Of a stretch of 64,000 nucleotides of DNA, positions 1-8,330 are shown one piece after another (within the stretch, counting starts at the first letter, position 1; each line of letters starts with the position of its first letter). The stretch is from Sphingobacteriia bacterium 24-36-13 (lineage in GTDB: Bacteria; Bacteroidota; Bacteroidia; Chitinophagales; Chitinophagaceae), in NCBI GenBank assembly GCA_002281875.1, contig NCHN01000008.1:1-64000 (forward strand). The letters run 5' to 3'. The position numbers were made by a program, and so were the translations under genes. The notes below the pieces were generated by a model, which saw nothing but the letters and a program-made list of their open reading frames with translations, was not told the origin of the DNA and searched no databases.

Positions 1-401
1 ACAGGAACATACGCTCTTTTAGCAACTTGCTTGCTCTTGTGTTCACTGTTTCTGCGAGTGATGTTTTCTTCATGACTTGCGTGCCATTCTTGGAACTTAG
101 TCATTGCAGTTGCATCATCAAACAATCCTAATTTAACACCACGTAATAAGTGTTTTAGGTACAATACTCCTTTGAAAGAAAGGATTCTGCGAACAGTGTC
201 GGTTGGCTGAGCACCTTTGTTTAACCACTCTAGCGCTTTTTGACGATCAAGCTGAATGCTTGCAGGAACTGTTAATGGATTGTAAGTTCCAATTTTTTGG
301 ATGAACTTACCATCTCTTGGTGCACGAGCATCGGCTACTACTATAAAGTAGAAAGGACGCTTCTTACTTCCGTGTCTTTGAAGTCTCATTTTTACTGCCA
401 T
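1..401 (-). CDS. rpsP: 30S ribosomal protein S16 (partial, C-terminus outside window)
   Basis: Structural protein of the small ribosomal subunit. The reverse strand reads from an ATG at 399-401 into [18 protein letters not shown], the classical S16 N-terminus, and continues through GTYNPL and the [23 protein letters not shown] segment typical of the family. The frame stays open to the window edge, so the stop codon lies outside. The translated part already exceeds 130 residues, which fits the C-terminally extended S16 of Bacteroidota rather than the roughly 80-residue E. coli form. ffh lies upstream on the same strand with a 94-base gap. In many bacteria rpsP is grouped with rimM and trmD, but here trmD sits alone about 11 kb away. 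Identity is secure; only the C-terminus is unseen. Confidence 0.96.
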   Translation of the reverse strand, partial: MAVKMRLQRHGSKKRPFYFIVVADARAPRDGKFIQKIGTYNPLTVPASIQLDRQKALEWLNKGAQPTDTVRRILSFKGVLYLKHLLRGVKLGLFDDATAMTKFQEWHASHEENITRRNSEHKSKQVAKRAYVP

Positions 402-495
402 GTTAAATAGAAATTTAAAGGCGTTATTAAATAGGGTTAATCCCAGTAGAAACCGGGAGCGCAAATCTAGTATATTCTAGATAATTTACCAAAGA

Positions 496-1818
496 TTAGC
501 GTTTCATGCCAGGAAAACGGCCACCCATTGGCATATTATTCATCATTTTCATCATTTGTTTCATCTGCTCAAACTGCTTCATAAATGCATTCACTTCAGT
601 TAAGTCTTTACCCGCCCCTTTGGCAATTCTGGCGCGTCTAGAAGGAGTCAGGCTATCGGGGTTGGCGCGCTCGTGCGGAGTCATTGAACTAATCATGGCT
701 TCAATCCCCTTAAACGCATCGTCTTTGATGTCTATATCTTTTACGGCTTTACCTACACCTGGAATCATTCCCATCAGGTCTTTTAGGTTACCCATTTTCT
801 TAATCTGCTGTAATTGGTCTAAGAAATCCTGAAAATCAAATTGATTTTTGCGAATTTTCTTTTCGAGTTTTTTTGCTTCTACTTCATCAAATTGGGCTTG
901 TGCTTTTTCTACCAAAGTGGTAATATCACCCATTCCCAAAATTCGTTGTGCCATCCTTTCCGGATAAAACACATCCAACGTGTCCATTTTCTCTCCACTG
1001 CTTACAAACTTAATTGGCTTGTCTACCGTGTACTTAATAGAAAGTGCAGCACCACCTCTGGTATCGCCGTCTAATTTGGTTAAAACTACTCCAGTAAAAT
1101 CTAAGCGATCATTGAATGCTTTAGCTGTATTAACCGCGTCCTGACCGGTCATCGAGTCTACTACAAATAATATTTCGGAGGGATTAACAGCCGCCTTAAT
1201 ATTGGCCACTTCATTCATCATTACCTCGTCTATGGCTAAACGACCAGCAGTATCTATGATGACTACATTCTTATTGGTTGCTTTGGCTTCTTTGATGGCA
1301 TTTAATGCAATGGCTACCGCATCTTTGTTTTCACGCTCACTATATATGCTTACGCCAATTTGTTCTGCCAAAACGGTTAACTGATCAATAGCTGCAGGTC
1401 TATAAATATCTGCAGCAACCACCAATGGGCTCTTGCCTTTTTTGGTTTTTAAGTAGTTGGCCAATTTACCCGTGAAAGTAGTTTTACCACTACCTTGTAA
1501 ACCCGCAATCAAAATAACAGCAGGTCTTCCTTCAGTTTCAAAAACCGCTTCTTGCCCACCCATTAATTCGGTTAGTTCATCTTGAACAATTTTCACCATT
1601 AACTGGCCAGGGCTAATTGCATTCAGCACTTTTGCACCAACTGCTTTATCCTTTACTTTATCGGTAAATTCTTTGGCAATTTTAAAGTTCACATCGGCGT
1701 CTAATAATGCCCTACGGATATCTTTTACCGTATTGGCAATATTGAGTTCATTAATTCTTGCTTCCCCTTTGAGGTTCTTAAACGCTGACTCTAGTTTTTC
1801 TGATAAATTCTGAAACAT
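496..1818 (-). CDS. ffh: Signal recognition particle GTPase Ffh
   Basis: Protein subunit of the signal recognition particle. It binds signal sequences of nascent membrane proteins and, with 4.5S RNA and FtsY, delivers ribosomes to the translocon. The 440-residue length is normal. The N-domain helical bundle spans about 1-90. The G domain carries the P-loop GLQGSGKT (106-113), DTAGR (189-193) and TKLDGDTRGG (247-256). The methionine-rich M domain follows from about 325 and ends in a tail with many Met residues (KQMMKMMNNMPMGGRFPGM). The ATG at 1816-1818 gives the standard start MFQNLSEKLE. It is transcribed toward rpsP, so the two may be co-expressed. Nothing is unusual. Confidence 0.98.
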   Translation of the reverse strand: MFQNLSEKLESAFKNLKGEARINELNIANTVKDIRRALLDADVNFKIAKEFTDKVKDKAVGAKVLNAISPGQLMVKIVQDELTELMGGQEAVFETEGRPAVILIAGLQGSGKTTFTGKLANYLKTKKGKSPLVVAADIYRPAAIDQLTVLAEQIGVSIYSERENKDAVAIALNAIKEAKATNKNVVIIDTAGRLAIDEVMMNEVANIKAAVNPSEILFVVDSMTGQDAVNTAKAFNDRLDFTGVVLTKLDGDTRGGAALSIKYTVDKPIKFVSSGEKMDTLDVFYPERMAQRILGMGDITTLVEKAQAQFDEVEAKKLEKKIRKNQFDFQDFLDQLQQIKKMGNLKDLMGMIPGVGKAVKDIDIKDDAFKGIEAMISSMTPHERANPDSLTPSRRARIAKGAGKDLTEVNAFMKQFEQMKQMMKMMNNMPMGGRFPGMKR

Positions 1819-1907
1819 GATTACCCACTTATTGATGAACGAGGTGCAAATATACTAGCTTGGGGAATTTGCACGCATTCCTTATTTTTATATTATAAAA
1901 TTTAACG

Positions 1908-2489
1908 ATGAGAGTTCTTCTAGTCCTACTAATTTTCGGCTTATTCAGGACCCAAACCCTTCAGGCACAAGAGATGAGTAACAACCTTACGGAAGAGGAA
2001 ATGGTTAAGGGTATGCCTAAGCCTAAAGAGTCCACTTATTTTGTTACTGGCTCTCCTTTTGGAAAATTTAAAACCACTGATATCAATCGCAATAAATTGA
2101 ACCTTCAAGAAATGAAAGGCAAGATTGTGGTATTTAATTTTTGGTTTATTAACTGCCCTCCATGCAAAAGAGAAATTCCCGAATTAAATAAATTGGTTGA
2201 TAAATACAAAGACAGAAACGATGTGGTTTTTATTGCAGTGGCATTAGATGAAAAATCGGACTTAAAAGATTTTTTAAAATCAACCCCTTTCAATTACACC
2301 ATTGTAGATGCTGGCAGATGGATTGCAGCTGAAATTGGCATCAACACATTTCCCACCAATGTAGTAGTTGATCAAAATGGCATAGTGCAGTTTCATGCAA
2401 CTGGTTACAGTTTGTCTTTACCTAGTTGGATAGATAAGACTATTACTTCTTTAATTGAAAAAGGGAGCTCTTCCTCTGTACCCAACTAG
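1908..2489 (+). CDS. TlpA-like exported thioredoxin-fold protein
   Basis: Probable periplasmic thiol-disulfide oxidoreductase of the TlpA/ResA/AhpC-TSA type, 193 residues. An N-terminal signal peptide (about 1-21, hydrophobic VLLVLLIFGLF, ending near AQ) precedes a thioredoxin fold. The redox motif CPPC is at C83-C86 within NFWFINCPPCKREIPELNKL, and the conserved cis-proline is at about P149 in NTFPTN. CPPC is usual for TlpA-like reductases that maintain cytochrome c or secreted protein cysteines, but the partner cannot be told from sequence. It stands alone between divergent ffh and the convergent sigma factor gene, whose stop is 5 bases away. Fold and redox role are confident; the physiological substrate is unknown. 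Confidence 0.88.
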   Translation: MRVLLVLLIFGLFRTQTLQAQEMSNNLTEEEMVKGMPKPKESTYFVTGSPFGKFKTTDINRNKLNLQEMKGKIVVFNFWFINCPPCKREIPELNKLVDKYKDRNDVVFIAVALDEKSDLKDFLKSTPFNYTIVDAGRWIAAEIGINTFPTNVVVDQNGIVQFHATGYSLSLPSWIDKTITSLIEKGSSSSVPN

Positions 2490-2494
2490 AAAAA

Positions 2495-3361
2495 TCAACC
2501 CAAATAATATCGCAATTGTCTAGCCCTGTTGGCTGATCGTAATTTATTAATGGCTTTGTCTTTTATTTGTCTAACTCTTTCGCGGGTAAGATTAAATCGT
2601 GACCCAATATCTTCTAAGCTCAGCGCTCTGTCTACTCCTATTCCGAAGAAAAAACAAAGTACTTTCTTTTGACGGTCTGTTAATGTTCCCAAACTTCTTT
2701 CAATTTCAACATGCAATGATTCATGGTAAACCAACTTATCATCCGTTTTTGGTTCGTTGGTATTTTCTAATAAATCAATCAGGGTAATATCTTCCCCACT
2801 GCTGATAGGAGAATCCATACTTACATGTTTAAAGCCTGCTTTCATGGTTGCAGTTACTTCATCTAATGGCAATTCTAAAAAATCGGCCAACTCTTGAGGG
2901 GTGGGTTCTCTTTCGTATTCCTGTTCTAAAAACTGATAGGCTTTACTGATGCGATTGGTAAGTCCAACTTTATTTAATGGCAATCGAACAATACGGCTTT
3001 GTTCGGCCAAAGATTGAAGAATGCTTTGTCTGATCCACCACACTGCATAAGAAATAAATTTGAACCCCTTGGTTTCGTCAAATCGCATAGCGGCTTTAAT
3101 CAACCCTAAATTGCCTTCATTAATTAAGTCAGATAAAGTAAGCCCTTGATTCTGGTATTGTTTAGCAACAGACACTACAAATCGAAGGTTTGCTTTAACA
3201 AGACGATCCAATGCTTTGGTATCTCCTTCTTTAATTTTTAACGCCAATTGAACTTCCTCTTCGGGCTCAATTAAATCTACTTTACCAATTTCTTGTAGAT
3301 ATTTTTCTAGACTCTGCGATTCACGATTGGTGATCGACTTGGTTATTTTGAGTTGGCGCAT
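2495..3361 (-). CDS. rpoD: Primary RNA polymerase sigma factor (RpoD/SigA type)
   Basis: Housekeeping sigma-70 factor of Bacteroidota type. The protein has about 288 residues from the preferred start [14 protein letters not shown] at 3359-3361; an in-frame ATG two codons upstream (3367) is the alternative. Region 1.2 ([15 protein letters not shown]) leads directly into region 2 ([32 protein letters not shown]), then regions 3 and 4. The region 4.2 helix-turn-helix near the C-terminus reads [20 protein letters not shown]. Region 1.1 is absent, as is normal for the phylum, whose main sigma factor recognises TTTG/TAnnTTTG promoters instead of TTGACA/TATAAT. The 5' flank of about 230 bases is very A+T-rich and is shared with the divergent gene at 3591. 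Confidence 0.96.
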   Translation of the reverse strand: MRQLKITKSITNRESQSLEKYLQEIGKVDLIEPEEEVQLALKIKEGDTKALDRLVKANLRFVVSVAKQYQNQGLTLSDLINEGNLGLIKAAMRFDETKGFKFISYAVWWIRQSILQSLAEQSRIVRLPLNKVGLTNRISKAYQFLEQEYEREPTPQELADFLELPLDEVTATMKAGFKHVSMDSPISSGEDITLIDLLENTNEPKTDDKLVYHESLHVEIERSLGTLTDRQKKVLCFFFGIGVDRALSLEDIGSRFNLTRERVRQIKDKAINKLRSANRARQLRYYLG

Positions 3362-3531
3362 ACCCATAACAACTAGATTAAGATGGTAAATAATGAACTA
3401 TCCTAATTTAACATTTTCCACAGTTTTTAAAAAATAAATTGATAACAATATGATAATAAGCTAATTAAACAATTAATTGTTTTTTTATACAACTATTTAT
3501 AGCATTAAAATTTGGTTTTTTTAAAAAAACA

Positions 3532-3562
3532 TTTGGGTAATAGGTATTATTTAATATCATTG
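3532..3562 (+). promoter_or_regulatory. Candidate Bacteroidota-type promoter
   Basis: A TTTG box (3532-3535) is followed after exactly 19 bases by TATCATTG (3555-3562), one mismatch from the Bacteroidota -7 consensus TAnnTTTG. The spacing agrees with the published -33/-7 arrangement. It would start transcription about 20 bases upstream of the ATG at 3591. Inferred from consensus only. Confidence 0.45.
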
Positions 3563-3590
3563 CACATACCTAGATGGTAAAAGCGTAATA

Positions 3591-3974
3591 ATGAGTAAGA
3601 AGCAACTATTTACATTAGAATTCCCTGTTAGATGTTCCCCTGTTATATTATATGAGTTTTTAGCAACTCCTGCTGGCTTGCAAGAATGGTTTGCAGACAA
3701 GGTAGATGAGTGGGAAAACGTCTACAGTTTTTCATGGGATGGAGGAGTTCCGGAAAAAGCAGAAGTATTAGACAAGGAAGAAAATAAATTTATTCGTTTT
3801 CGTTGGCTACACAGCGACAAGAATGAATATTTTGAATTCAAAATCGAAAAAACGGAGATTTCTAATCAGACGATTTTAGTAGTAAAAGATTTCGCTGAAA
3901 AGAGCGAAATTAAGGACCAGAGCCAGTTGTGGGGCTACCAAACCAAGGAACTATTCCATAGATTGGGTTCTTAA
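3591..3974 (+). CDS. START-like (SRPBCC/AHSA1-type) domain protein
   Basis: Cytoplasmic 127-residue protein with the look of a helix-grip SRPBCC fold. The opening KKQLFTLEFPVRCSPVILYE and the LATPAGLQEWFADKV segment match the AHSA1/START-like small proteins widespread in Bacteroidota, which have a beta strand, a short helix with a W-F pair, several beta strands, and a long C-terminal helix ending at WGYQTKELFHRLG. Ligand and function are unknown. A consensus-like promoter lies at 3532-3562. Its 3' end overlaps the convergent gene at 3971-4588 by 4 bases, so the two messages are complementary at their ends. Confidence 0.8.
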   Translation: MSKKQLFTLEFPVRCSPVILYEFLATPAGLQEWFADKVDEWENVYSFSWDGGVPEKAEVLDKEENKFIRFRWLHSDKNEYFEFKIEKTEISNQTILVVKDFAEKSEIKDQSQLWGYQTKELFHRLGS

Positions 3975-4588
3975 TAATCGGTTAAGATGGTCAACATCTT
4001 TTTAAAATGATTCGTCATAAAAGTTTCTATATCATCCCACTCTTCGAGTGGGATTTTTTTTGCCAACTTTAAAAATGGCAACATGGTTACACTGTATCCA
4101 TTCCAATCTTGAATAGATACGTAATTGTCTTTTTCAAAATGATGTTGCCAAGGATCTTGTGCATTACCTATAAACCAATCCTTGGTTTCAACCCCATATT
4201 TTCCGTATAGCTGAAAATAGCGGTCGATTGATGGACCATATTGGGCTAAGAATTTGCCTTTCAAAATCAAATGAATACTGCAATGATTGCCCCACCAAAA
4301 GAAGGTTCGAATGGCAAAAATATCGGTATCTGTAAAACACCTTGGAAAATCTAACATGATATAGGGCAGCAATTGGTATTGCTCTCCTTTAGAAATTTTA
4401 GGAGGAATTTCAAAAACAGGGCTTTTTGCAAATGCGTTGTGCTGTATATATTCTTGCCGATAACCGTTCGCAAGGTTGCTAAATAGCTCATTTACTTTCT
4501 GAATTATATGGTTCTTTGTTAAAATCCAGTCGGCATTATTAACCAGTTCTAGTTCCTTTGGCGAAAGTGTTACTTTTGCAGCGCTCAT
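3971..4588 (-). CDS. Conserved hypothetical protein (about 205 residues)
   Basis: Not recognised as a characterised family. The protein is soluble, without signal peptide or membrane segments, and rich in aromatic residues (RTFFWWGNHCSIHLILKG; DPWQHHFEKDNYVSI). The pattern is like the unannotated cytosolic proteins kept next to lptF/G in relatives. It starts at the ATG at 4586-4588 (MSAAKVTLSPKELELVNNAD), leaving only about 23 bases to the proposed start of the divergent permease at 4612, so one or both promoters must lie inside the neighbouring coding sequence. It is convergent with the START-like gene and overlaps it by 4 bases. The codons and frame are convincing; the function is unknown. 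Confidence 0.72.
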   Translation of the reverse strand: MSAAKVTLSPKELELVNNADWILTKNHIIQKVNELFSNLANGYRQEYIQHNAFAKSPVFEIPPKISKGEQYQLLPYIMLDFPRCFTDTDIFAIRTFFWWGNHCSIHLILKGKFLAQYGPSIDRYFQLYGKYGVETKDWFIGNAQDPWQHHFEKDNYVSIQDWNGYSVTMLPFLKLAKKIPLEEWDDIETFMTNHFKKMLTILTDY

Positions 4589-4611
4589 ACAGCAATATTA
4601 AGACAGCTATC

Positions 4612-6042
4612 GTGATAAAAAAACTAGACATATTAATTATTCGATCTTTTATTGGTCCTTTTATTGCTGCGTTTGCTATTTCCTTGTTTGTGTTAACCAT
4701 GCAGTTTTTCTGGTTATATATAGACGACTTGGTTGGAAAAGGATTAGACTTAATTACTGTTTTGAAATTGGTGGGATTGGTAGCTTTGTTTTGGGTACCC
4801 ATGGCATTACCTCTTGCCTTACTCTTTTCCTCTATCATGACTTTTGGAAACCTGGGTGAAAAATTTGAATTGGTTGCCATCAAAGCTGCAGGCATTTCCT
4901 TGACCCGTTTCATGCGACCATTGTTGGTATTTACCTTCTTTGTTTGTGGAATTGCATTTTTATTTGCAAACAATATTATACCCGTTACACAATTAAAATT
5001 ATCTGCACTTAAATACGATATCATCGTTTCTAAACCATCCATTGATATTAAGGAAGGAATTTTTTACGATAAAATTGATGGCTTCATCATTAAGTTAGGT
5101 AAAAAAGAAAAGAATGACAGCATCATCCATGATGTAGTTATTTTTGAGAAAGGCTACTATTTACAAGACAATATTATGGTAGCAGAAAGCGGGGTGATGC
5201 GGGTTTCTAAAGACAAACAATTTTTAGAGTTTATACTAAAAAATGGTTGGAGGTACAATGAGAAAGGACCAAGAGGGGTAATTGAAACAGAATTTACTAG
5301 AATGGGTTTCAAGGAATATAAAAAAGTATTCGACCTCAAGAGTTTTCAAATGAATAAAACAGAAGACTCTGCATTTTACGATCCTAAAATGTTGAGCATT
5401 AGACAACTCAATTTAGCTATTGATTCTTTAGACCATATTGATACATTCTATGCTAAAAAAGCAAAGCTAGAAGTAAGTCCTTATTTAAGATTTACTCGAT
5501 ATGCAGATACTGGATGGAGTAAAATATTGAAGCCGTTACCAAAAATAAAACCAGCCAAAATTTTTCCTGATAGTTTAGATCAACAACTGATAGACGCTGC
5601 AGCCAATCAGCTTGCAACAGTTAAAGGGTCGGTGGCTGTAATGGCAGAAGATTACAAAGCCAAATATTTGTCCATGCAATTACATGAAATTGAATGGCAT
5701 AAAAAATTCACTTTATCCGTGGCATGTTTGGTAATGTTTTTAATTGGTGCTCCGTTGGGGTCTATTATTCGTAAAGGGGGATTGGGAACGCCGATGGTTT
5801 TTGCCATTGTATTTTTTGTGTTGTTTCACTTACTCAATACGTTTGGTGAAAAATTTGTTCGGTCTGGCCAAACCAATGCCCTTATTGGAATGTGGCTTAG
5901 TACATTTATTTTGGTTCCAATTAGTGTGTTTTTGATTTATAAAGCCATGCACGATTCACAGCTATTTAACCAAGAATTCTACTATCGCAATTTTAAAGGA
6001 CTGCGTAAATTTTTGGCTACCTTTAAGAAACAAAAAAATTAA
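4612..6042 (+). CDS. LptF/LptG-family lipopolysaccharide export permease
   Basis: Inner-membrane permease of the YjgP/YjgQ family, part of the LptB2FG transporter that extracts lipopolysaccharide toward the outer membrane. Three N-terminal membrane segments (IRSFIGPFIAAFAISLFVLT; the segment starting VGLVALFWVPMALPLALLF; the one around VFTFFVCGIAFLF) are followed by a long periplasmic jelly-roll-like region. Three C-terminal segments begin near KFTLSVACLVMFLIGAPLGS. LGSIIRKGGLG is a family hallmark. I chose the GTG at 4612-4614 (VIKKLDILIIRS), giving 476 residues, because the ATG at 4558 would overlap the divergent gene and adds residues lacking family character. Whether it is F or G cannot be settled. 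Confidence 0.9.
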   Translation: MIKKLDILIIRSFIGPFIAAFAISLFVLTMQFFWLYIDDLVGKGLDLITVLKLVGLVALFWVPMALPLALLFSSIMTFGNLGEKFELVAIKAAGISLTRFMRPLLVFTFFVCGIAFLFANNIIPVTQLKLSALKYDIIVSKPSIDIKEGIFYDKIDGFIIKLGKKEKNDSIIHDVVIFEKGYYLQDNIMVAESGVMRVSKDKQFLEFILKNGWRYNEKGPRGVIETEFTRMGFKEYKKVFDLKSFQMNKTEDSAFYDPKMLSIRQLNLAIDSLDHIDTFYAKKAKLEVSPYLRFTRYADTGWSKILKPLPKIKPAKIFPDSLDQQLIDAAANQLATVKGSVAVMAEDYKAKYLSMQLHEIEWHKKFTLSVACLVMFLIGAPLGSIIRKGGLGTPMVFAIVFFVLFHLLNTFGEKFVRSGQTNALIGMWLSTFILVPISVFLIYKAMHDSQLFNQEFYYRNFKGLRKFLATFKKQKN

Positions 6043-6047
6043 TCATC

Positions 6048-6761
6048 ATGCGCAAATACAATAGAAGATTGTTCTTACAAAACAGTGGTAAAGCAACATT
6101 AGCAGCCGGTATTGGCATGAGTATTCTACCTAAAATTGTTACAGCAGCAGAGAGCAATAGTTTTACACAACAAGCCCTTCCTTATACATACAATGCATTA
6201 GAGCCATTTATAGATGCCACCACAATGGAAATCCATTACAGCAAGCACGCAGCTGCTTATGCAAAAAATTTAGCAGATGCTTGTGTGGCCGAAAAAGTAA
6301 ATACCGCATCTATTTCATTAGAATCATTAATGCAAAATATTAGTAAGTATTCGGCCAAGATGCGCAACAATGGGGGTGGTCATTTTAATCATGAATTTTT
6401 TTGGAAGTGCATGAAACCAGGAACAAGTAGTATGCCTTCTGGAAAAATATTAACAGCCATTAATCAATCTTTTGGATCAATGGAAGCTTTTAAGACCCAG
6501 TTTTCAGATGCTGCAAAAAATAGGTTTGGAAGTGGTTGGGCATGGCTGATTCAAAAAGCTGATGGAAAATTAATTTGTGGGTCAACTGCTAATCAAGATA
6601 ACCCATTGATGGATATCAGTGATTTAAAAGGTAAGCCCTTATTAGCTTTGGATGTTTGGGAGCATGCCTATTACCTAAAATACCAGAATAAACGTCCTGA
6701 CTACATCAATAATTGGTTCAATTTAGTAGATTGGAACTTTGTAGAGAAGCAGCTTATTTAA
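6048..6761 (+). CDS. Exported Fe/Mn superoxide dismutase
   Basis: Converts superoxide to hydrogen peroxide and oxygen. All four metal ligands are visible: H63 (EIHYSKH), H115 (NHEFFW), D202 and H206 (LDVWEHAYYL). The length of 237 exceeds the usual ~200 because of an N-terminal extension, NRRLFLQ followed by the small-residue stretch GKATLAAGIGMSIL. This resembles a twin-arginine (Tat) signal, suggesting a folded, metal-loaded enzyme exported to the periplasm. The gene starts 5 bases after the lptF/G stop and is followed by osmC, so oxidative-stress functions are clustered. Sequence alone does not say whether iron or manganese is bound. Confidence 0.93.
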   Translation: MRKYNRRLFLQNSGKATLAAGIGMSILPKIVTAAESNSFTQQALPYTYNALEPFIDATTMEIHYSKHAAAYAKNLADACVAEKVNTASISLESLMQNISKYSAKMRNNGGGHFNHEFFWKCMKPGTSSMPSGKILTAINQSFGSMEAFKTQFSDAAKNRFGSGWAWLIQKADGKLICGSTANQDNPLMDISDLKGKPLLALDVWEHAYYLKYQNKRPDYINNWFNLVDWNFVEKQLI

Positions 6762-6806
6762 GTACTAAATGCCCTATTAGATTAATAAAAAAGAAAATAA
6801 TATACT

Positions 6807-7217
6807 ATGAAAGTAAGTTTGAATTGGAAAGAAGCATTGGCTTTTGATGCAACTGGAGAAGACGGTCATGTAGTAAGAATTGACACATCTAAAGAAAGTG
6901 GAGGATTAGACAGTGGCATGAATCCTAAACGTTTGTTATTAGCATCCCTTTGCGGTTGCAGCGCTATAGATGTGATTGATATTTTGAACAAAATGAAAGT
7001 GACGTTCAGCAAATTAGAAGTTACTGCTGAAGCTGATCAAACAGAAGAACATCCAAAAACATTCACCCATATTGATTTGGTTTATCATTGCGATGTTCAA
7101 CCAGAAGATGAAGACAAATTGAAGAGAGCAGTTTCTTTATCGATGGATAAGTATTGTGGTATATCGGCTATGTTGGCTAAACATTGCCCCATCAATTATA
7201 GTACACAATTAATTTAG
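6807..7217 (+). CDS. OsmC/Ohr-family peroxiredoxin-like protein
   Basis: Small cytosolic protein of 136 residues of the OsmC superfamily, which reduces organic hydroperoxides using two cysteines. The N-terminal strand region (VSLNWKEALAFDATGEDG) is followed by NPKRLLLASLCGCSAIDVID, with C49 and C51 at the start of the central helix, and the second conserved cysteine C117 is in DKYCGISAML. This matches the YhfA-like branch better than Ohr. It lies 45 bases after the superoxide dismutase gene in the same direction, consistent with joint peroxide and superoxide defence. The stop overlaps the convergent glycosyltransferase stop by a few bases. Confidence 0.88.
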   Translation: MKVSLNWKEALAFDATGEDGHVVRIDTSKESGGLDSGMNPKRLLLASLCGCSAIDVIDILNKMKVTFSKLEVTAEADQTEEHPKTFTHIDLVYHCDVQPEDEDKLKRAVSLSMDKYCGISAMLAKHCPINYSTQLI

Positions 7218-8242
7218 CTTAATTTTTCTACCCACTTGCGAATCACTTTGTAAGCAATCAGGTATTTAATAAACAGAAGCATACTGTATTTGAATGATAT
7301 CCAATTGATGTCTAACACTAAAGCGCCCCAAGCTTGCTTTAAGGCAGCTTCTGTATCGTTGAGTTCATGGTAAATCTTATGCGATAATTGCGCAAAGTGT
7401 TGAGAGAAATATTTTTTTGACATTGCATTTACCTCGTCTCTAACATCCAAGGGTAAGTATGCTCTGATAATGCCGATCACTTTGGTTACGTCTTCAATAT
7501 TCTTACCAGACTTTAAAGCTTCTGAGTATAATGCTTTGCCATGAATTCTAAAGTTGGCTAATACTTTAGGTACATAAGCTAATTCTGCGTGTGCCGCTAT
7601 TCTTACCGTCATTTCCCAGAATTCTCCATGCTCAGCTCCAAAATAACTACCTAATTTTTCGTAAGTAGTTCTTTTAATCACCATGGCAGATGGCTCGGTA
7701 TTTTGCCTAAGGGCAACGGCTTTAACCCAATTTTTTAATAACCCTCTTTCCTTAGCCAAGGGCTGGTGTTTCCAAATAGGCGTTCCTCTTTCATTTATGT
7801 ATTGGAACTCGGTAAAAGCAGCTCCAACTCTTGGAAACTCATTGAACAATGATAAAATTTCATCATAAAAACCAGGCATTACGTAATTGTCGCCGTATAA
7901 AAGGTGTACGTACTTTCCCCTTGAAAGTTTAATACAGGTCTCTAAATTTCTTAATCGCCCTACTTTGCTGGGTTGTCTAAAATACCCAATCCTTCCTTTT
8001 CCAGTGTCTTTAACCAATTGCTCTACATCTCCGTCGGTGCTAGCATCGTCTACCACCAACATTTGCATAATACCAATTCCTTGATCTAACTCTAAAATGG
8101 ATAATAAAGTAGTATTTAAATAAGTGAAGGTATTGTCAACGGCAATCATCACCGACCAAATAGGTTGATCGGTTTCATCGTGCAGTGGTGCAATTAGCGG
8201 CGGCCTAGAAGGTATTCTCTCTCGTTGTTCTGGTTTACGCAT
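7214..8242 (-). CDS. Family 2 glycosyltransferase
   Basis: Predicted GT-A fold sugar transferase of 342 residues. The family opening is WSVMIAVDNTFTYLNTTLLS, then VVDDASTDGD (acidic pair D65-D66), and LLYGDNYVMPGFY provides the metal-binding acidic site near 117-119. A short hydrophobic stretch near the C-terminus (about 320-335, WISFKYSMLLFIKYLIAY) may attach it to the inner membrane. The acceptor is unknown; there is no polysaccharide cluster around it, so it could act in lipopolysaccharide core or glycolipid assembly. Its 3' end overlaps the osmC stop. The divergent CDF transporter gene begins 88 bases from its start. Confidence 0.87.
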   Translation of the reverse strand: MRKPEQRERIPSRPPLIAPLHDETDQPIWSVMIAVDNTFTYLNTTLLSILELDQGIGIMQMLVVDDASTDGDVEQLVKDTGKGRIGYFRQPSKVGRLRNLETCIKLSRGKYVHLLYGDNYVMPGFYDEILSLFNEFPRVGAAFTEFQYINERGTPIWKHQPLAKERGLLKNWVKAVALRQNTEPSAMVIKRTTYEKLGSYFGAEHGEFWEMTVRIAAHAELAYVPKVLANFRIHGKALYSEALKSGKNIEDVTKVIGIIRAYLPLDVRDEVNAMSKKYFSQHFAQLSHKIYHELNDTEAALKQAWGALVLDINWISFKYSMLLFIKYLIAYKVIRKWVEKLS

Positions 8243-8330
8243 TTCGGGGGTTAATGTTCCAAATAAATTACCCTAATTTGGATGCTAAAAATAAAGCAAA
8301 TTTGTTTAACACCCACTAAATAAGGCTTTT

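Noticed and set aside
3414..3422. TTTTCCACA upstream of the sigma factor gene as a DnaA box
   Set aside because: It fits the loose consensus TTWTNCACA, but it is a single isolated site in very A+T-rich DNA, so chance is likely.
4539..5042. 167-residue minus-strand open frame over the LptF/G gene
   Set aside because: It lies antisense within a clear family gene, has no recognisable domain and overlaps the start of the divergent gene; best explained as a chance frame.
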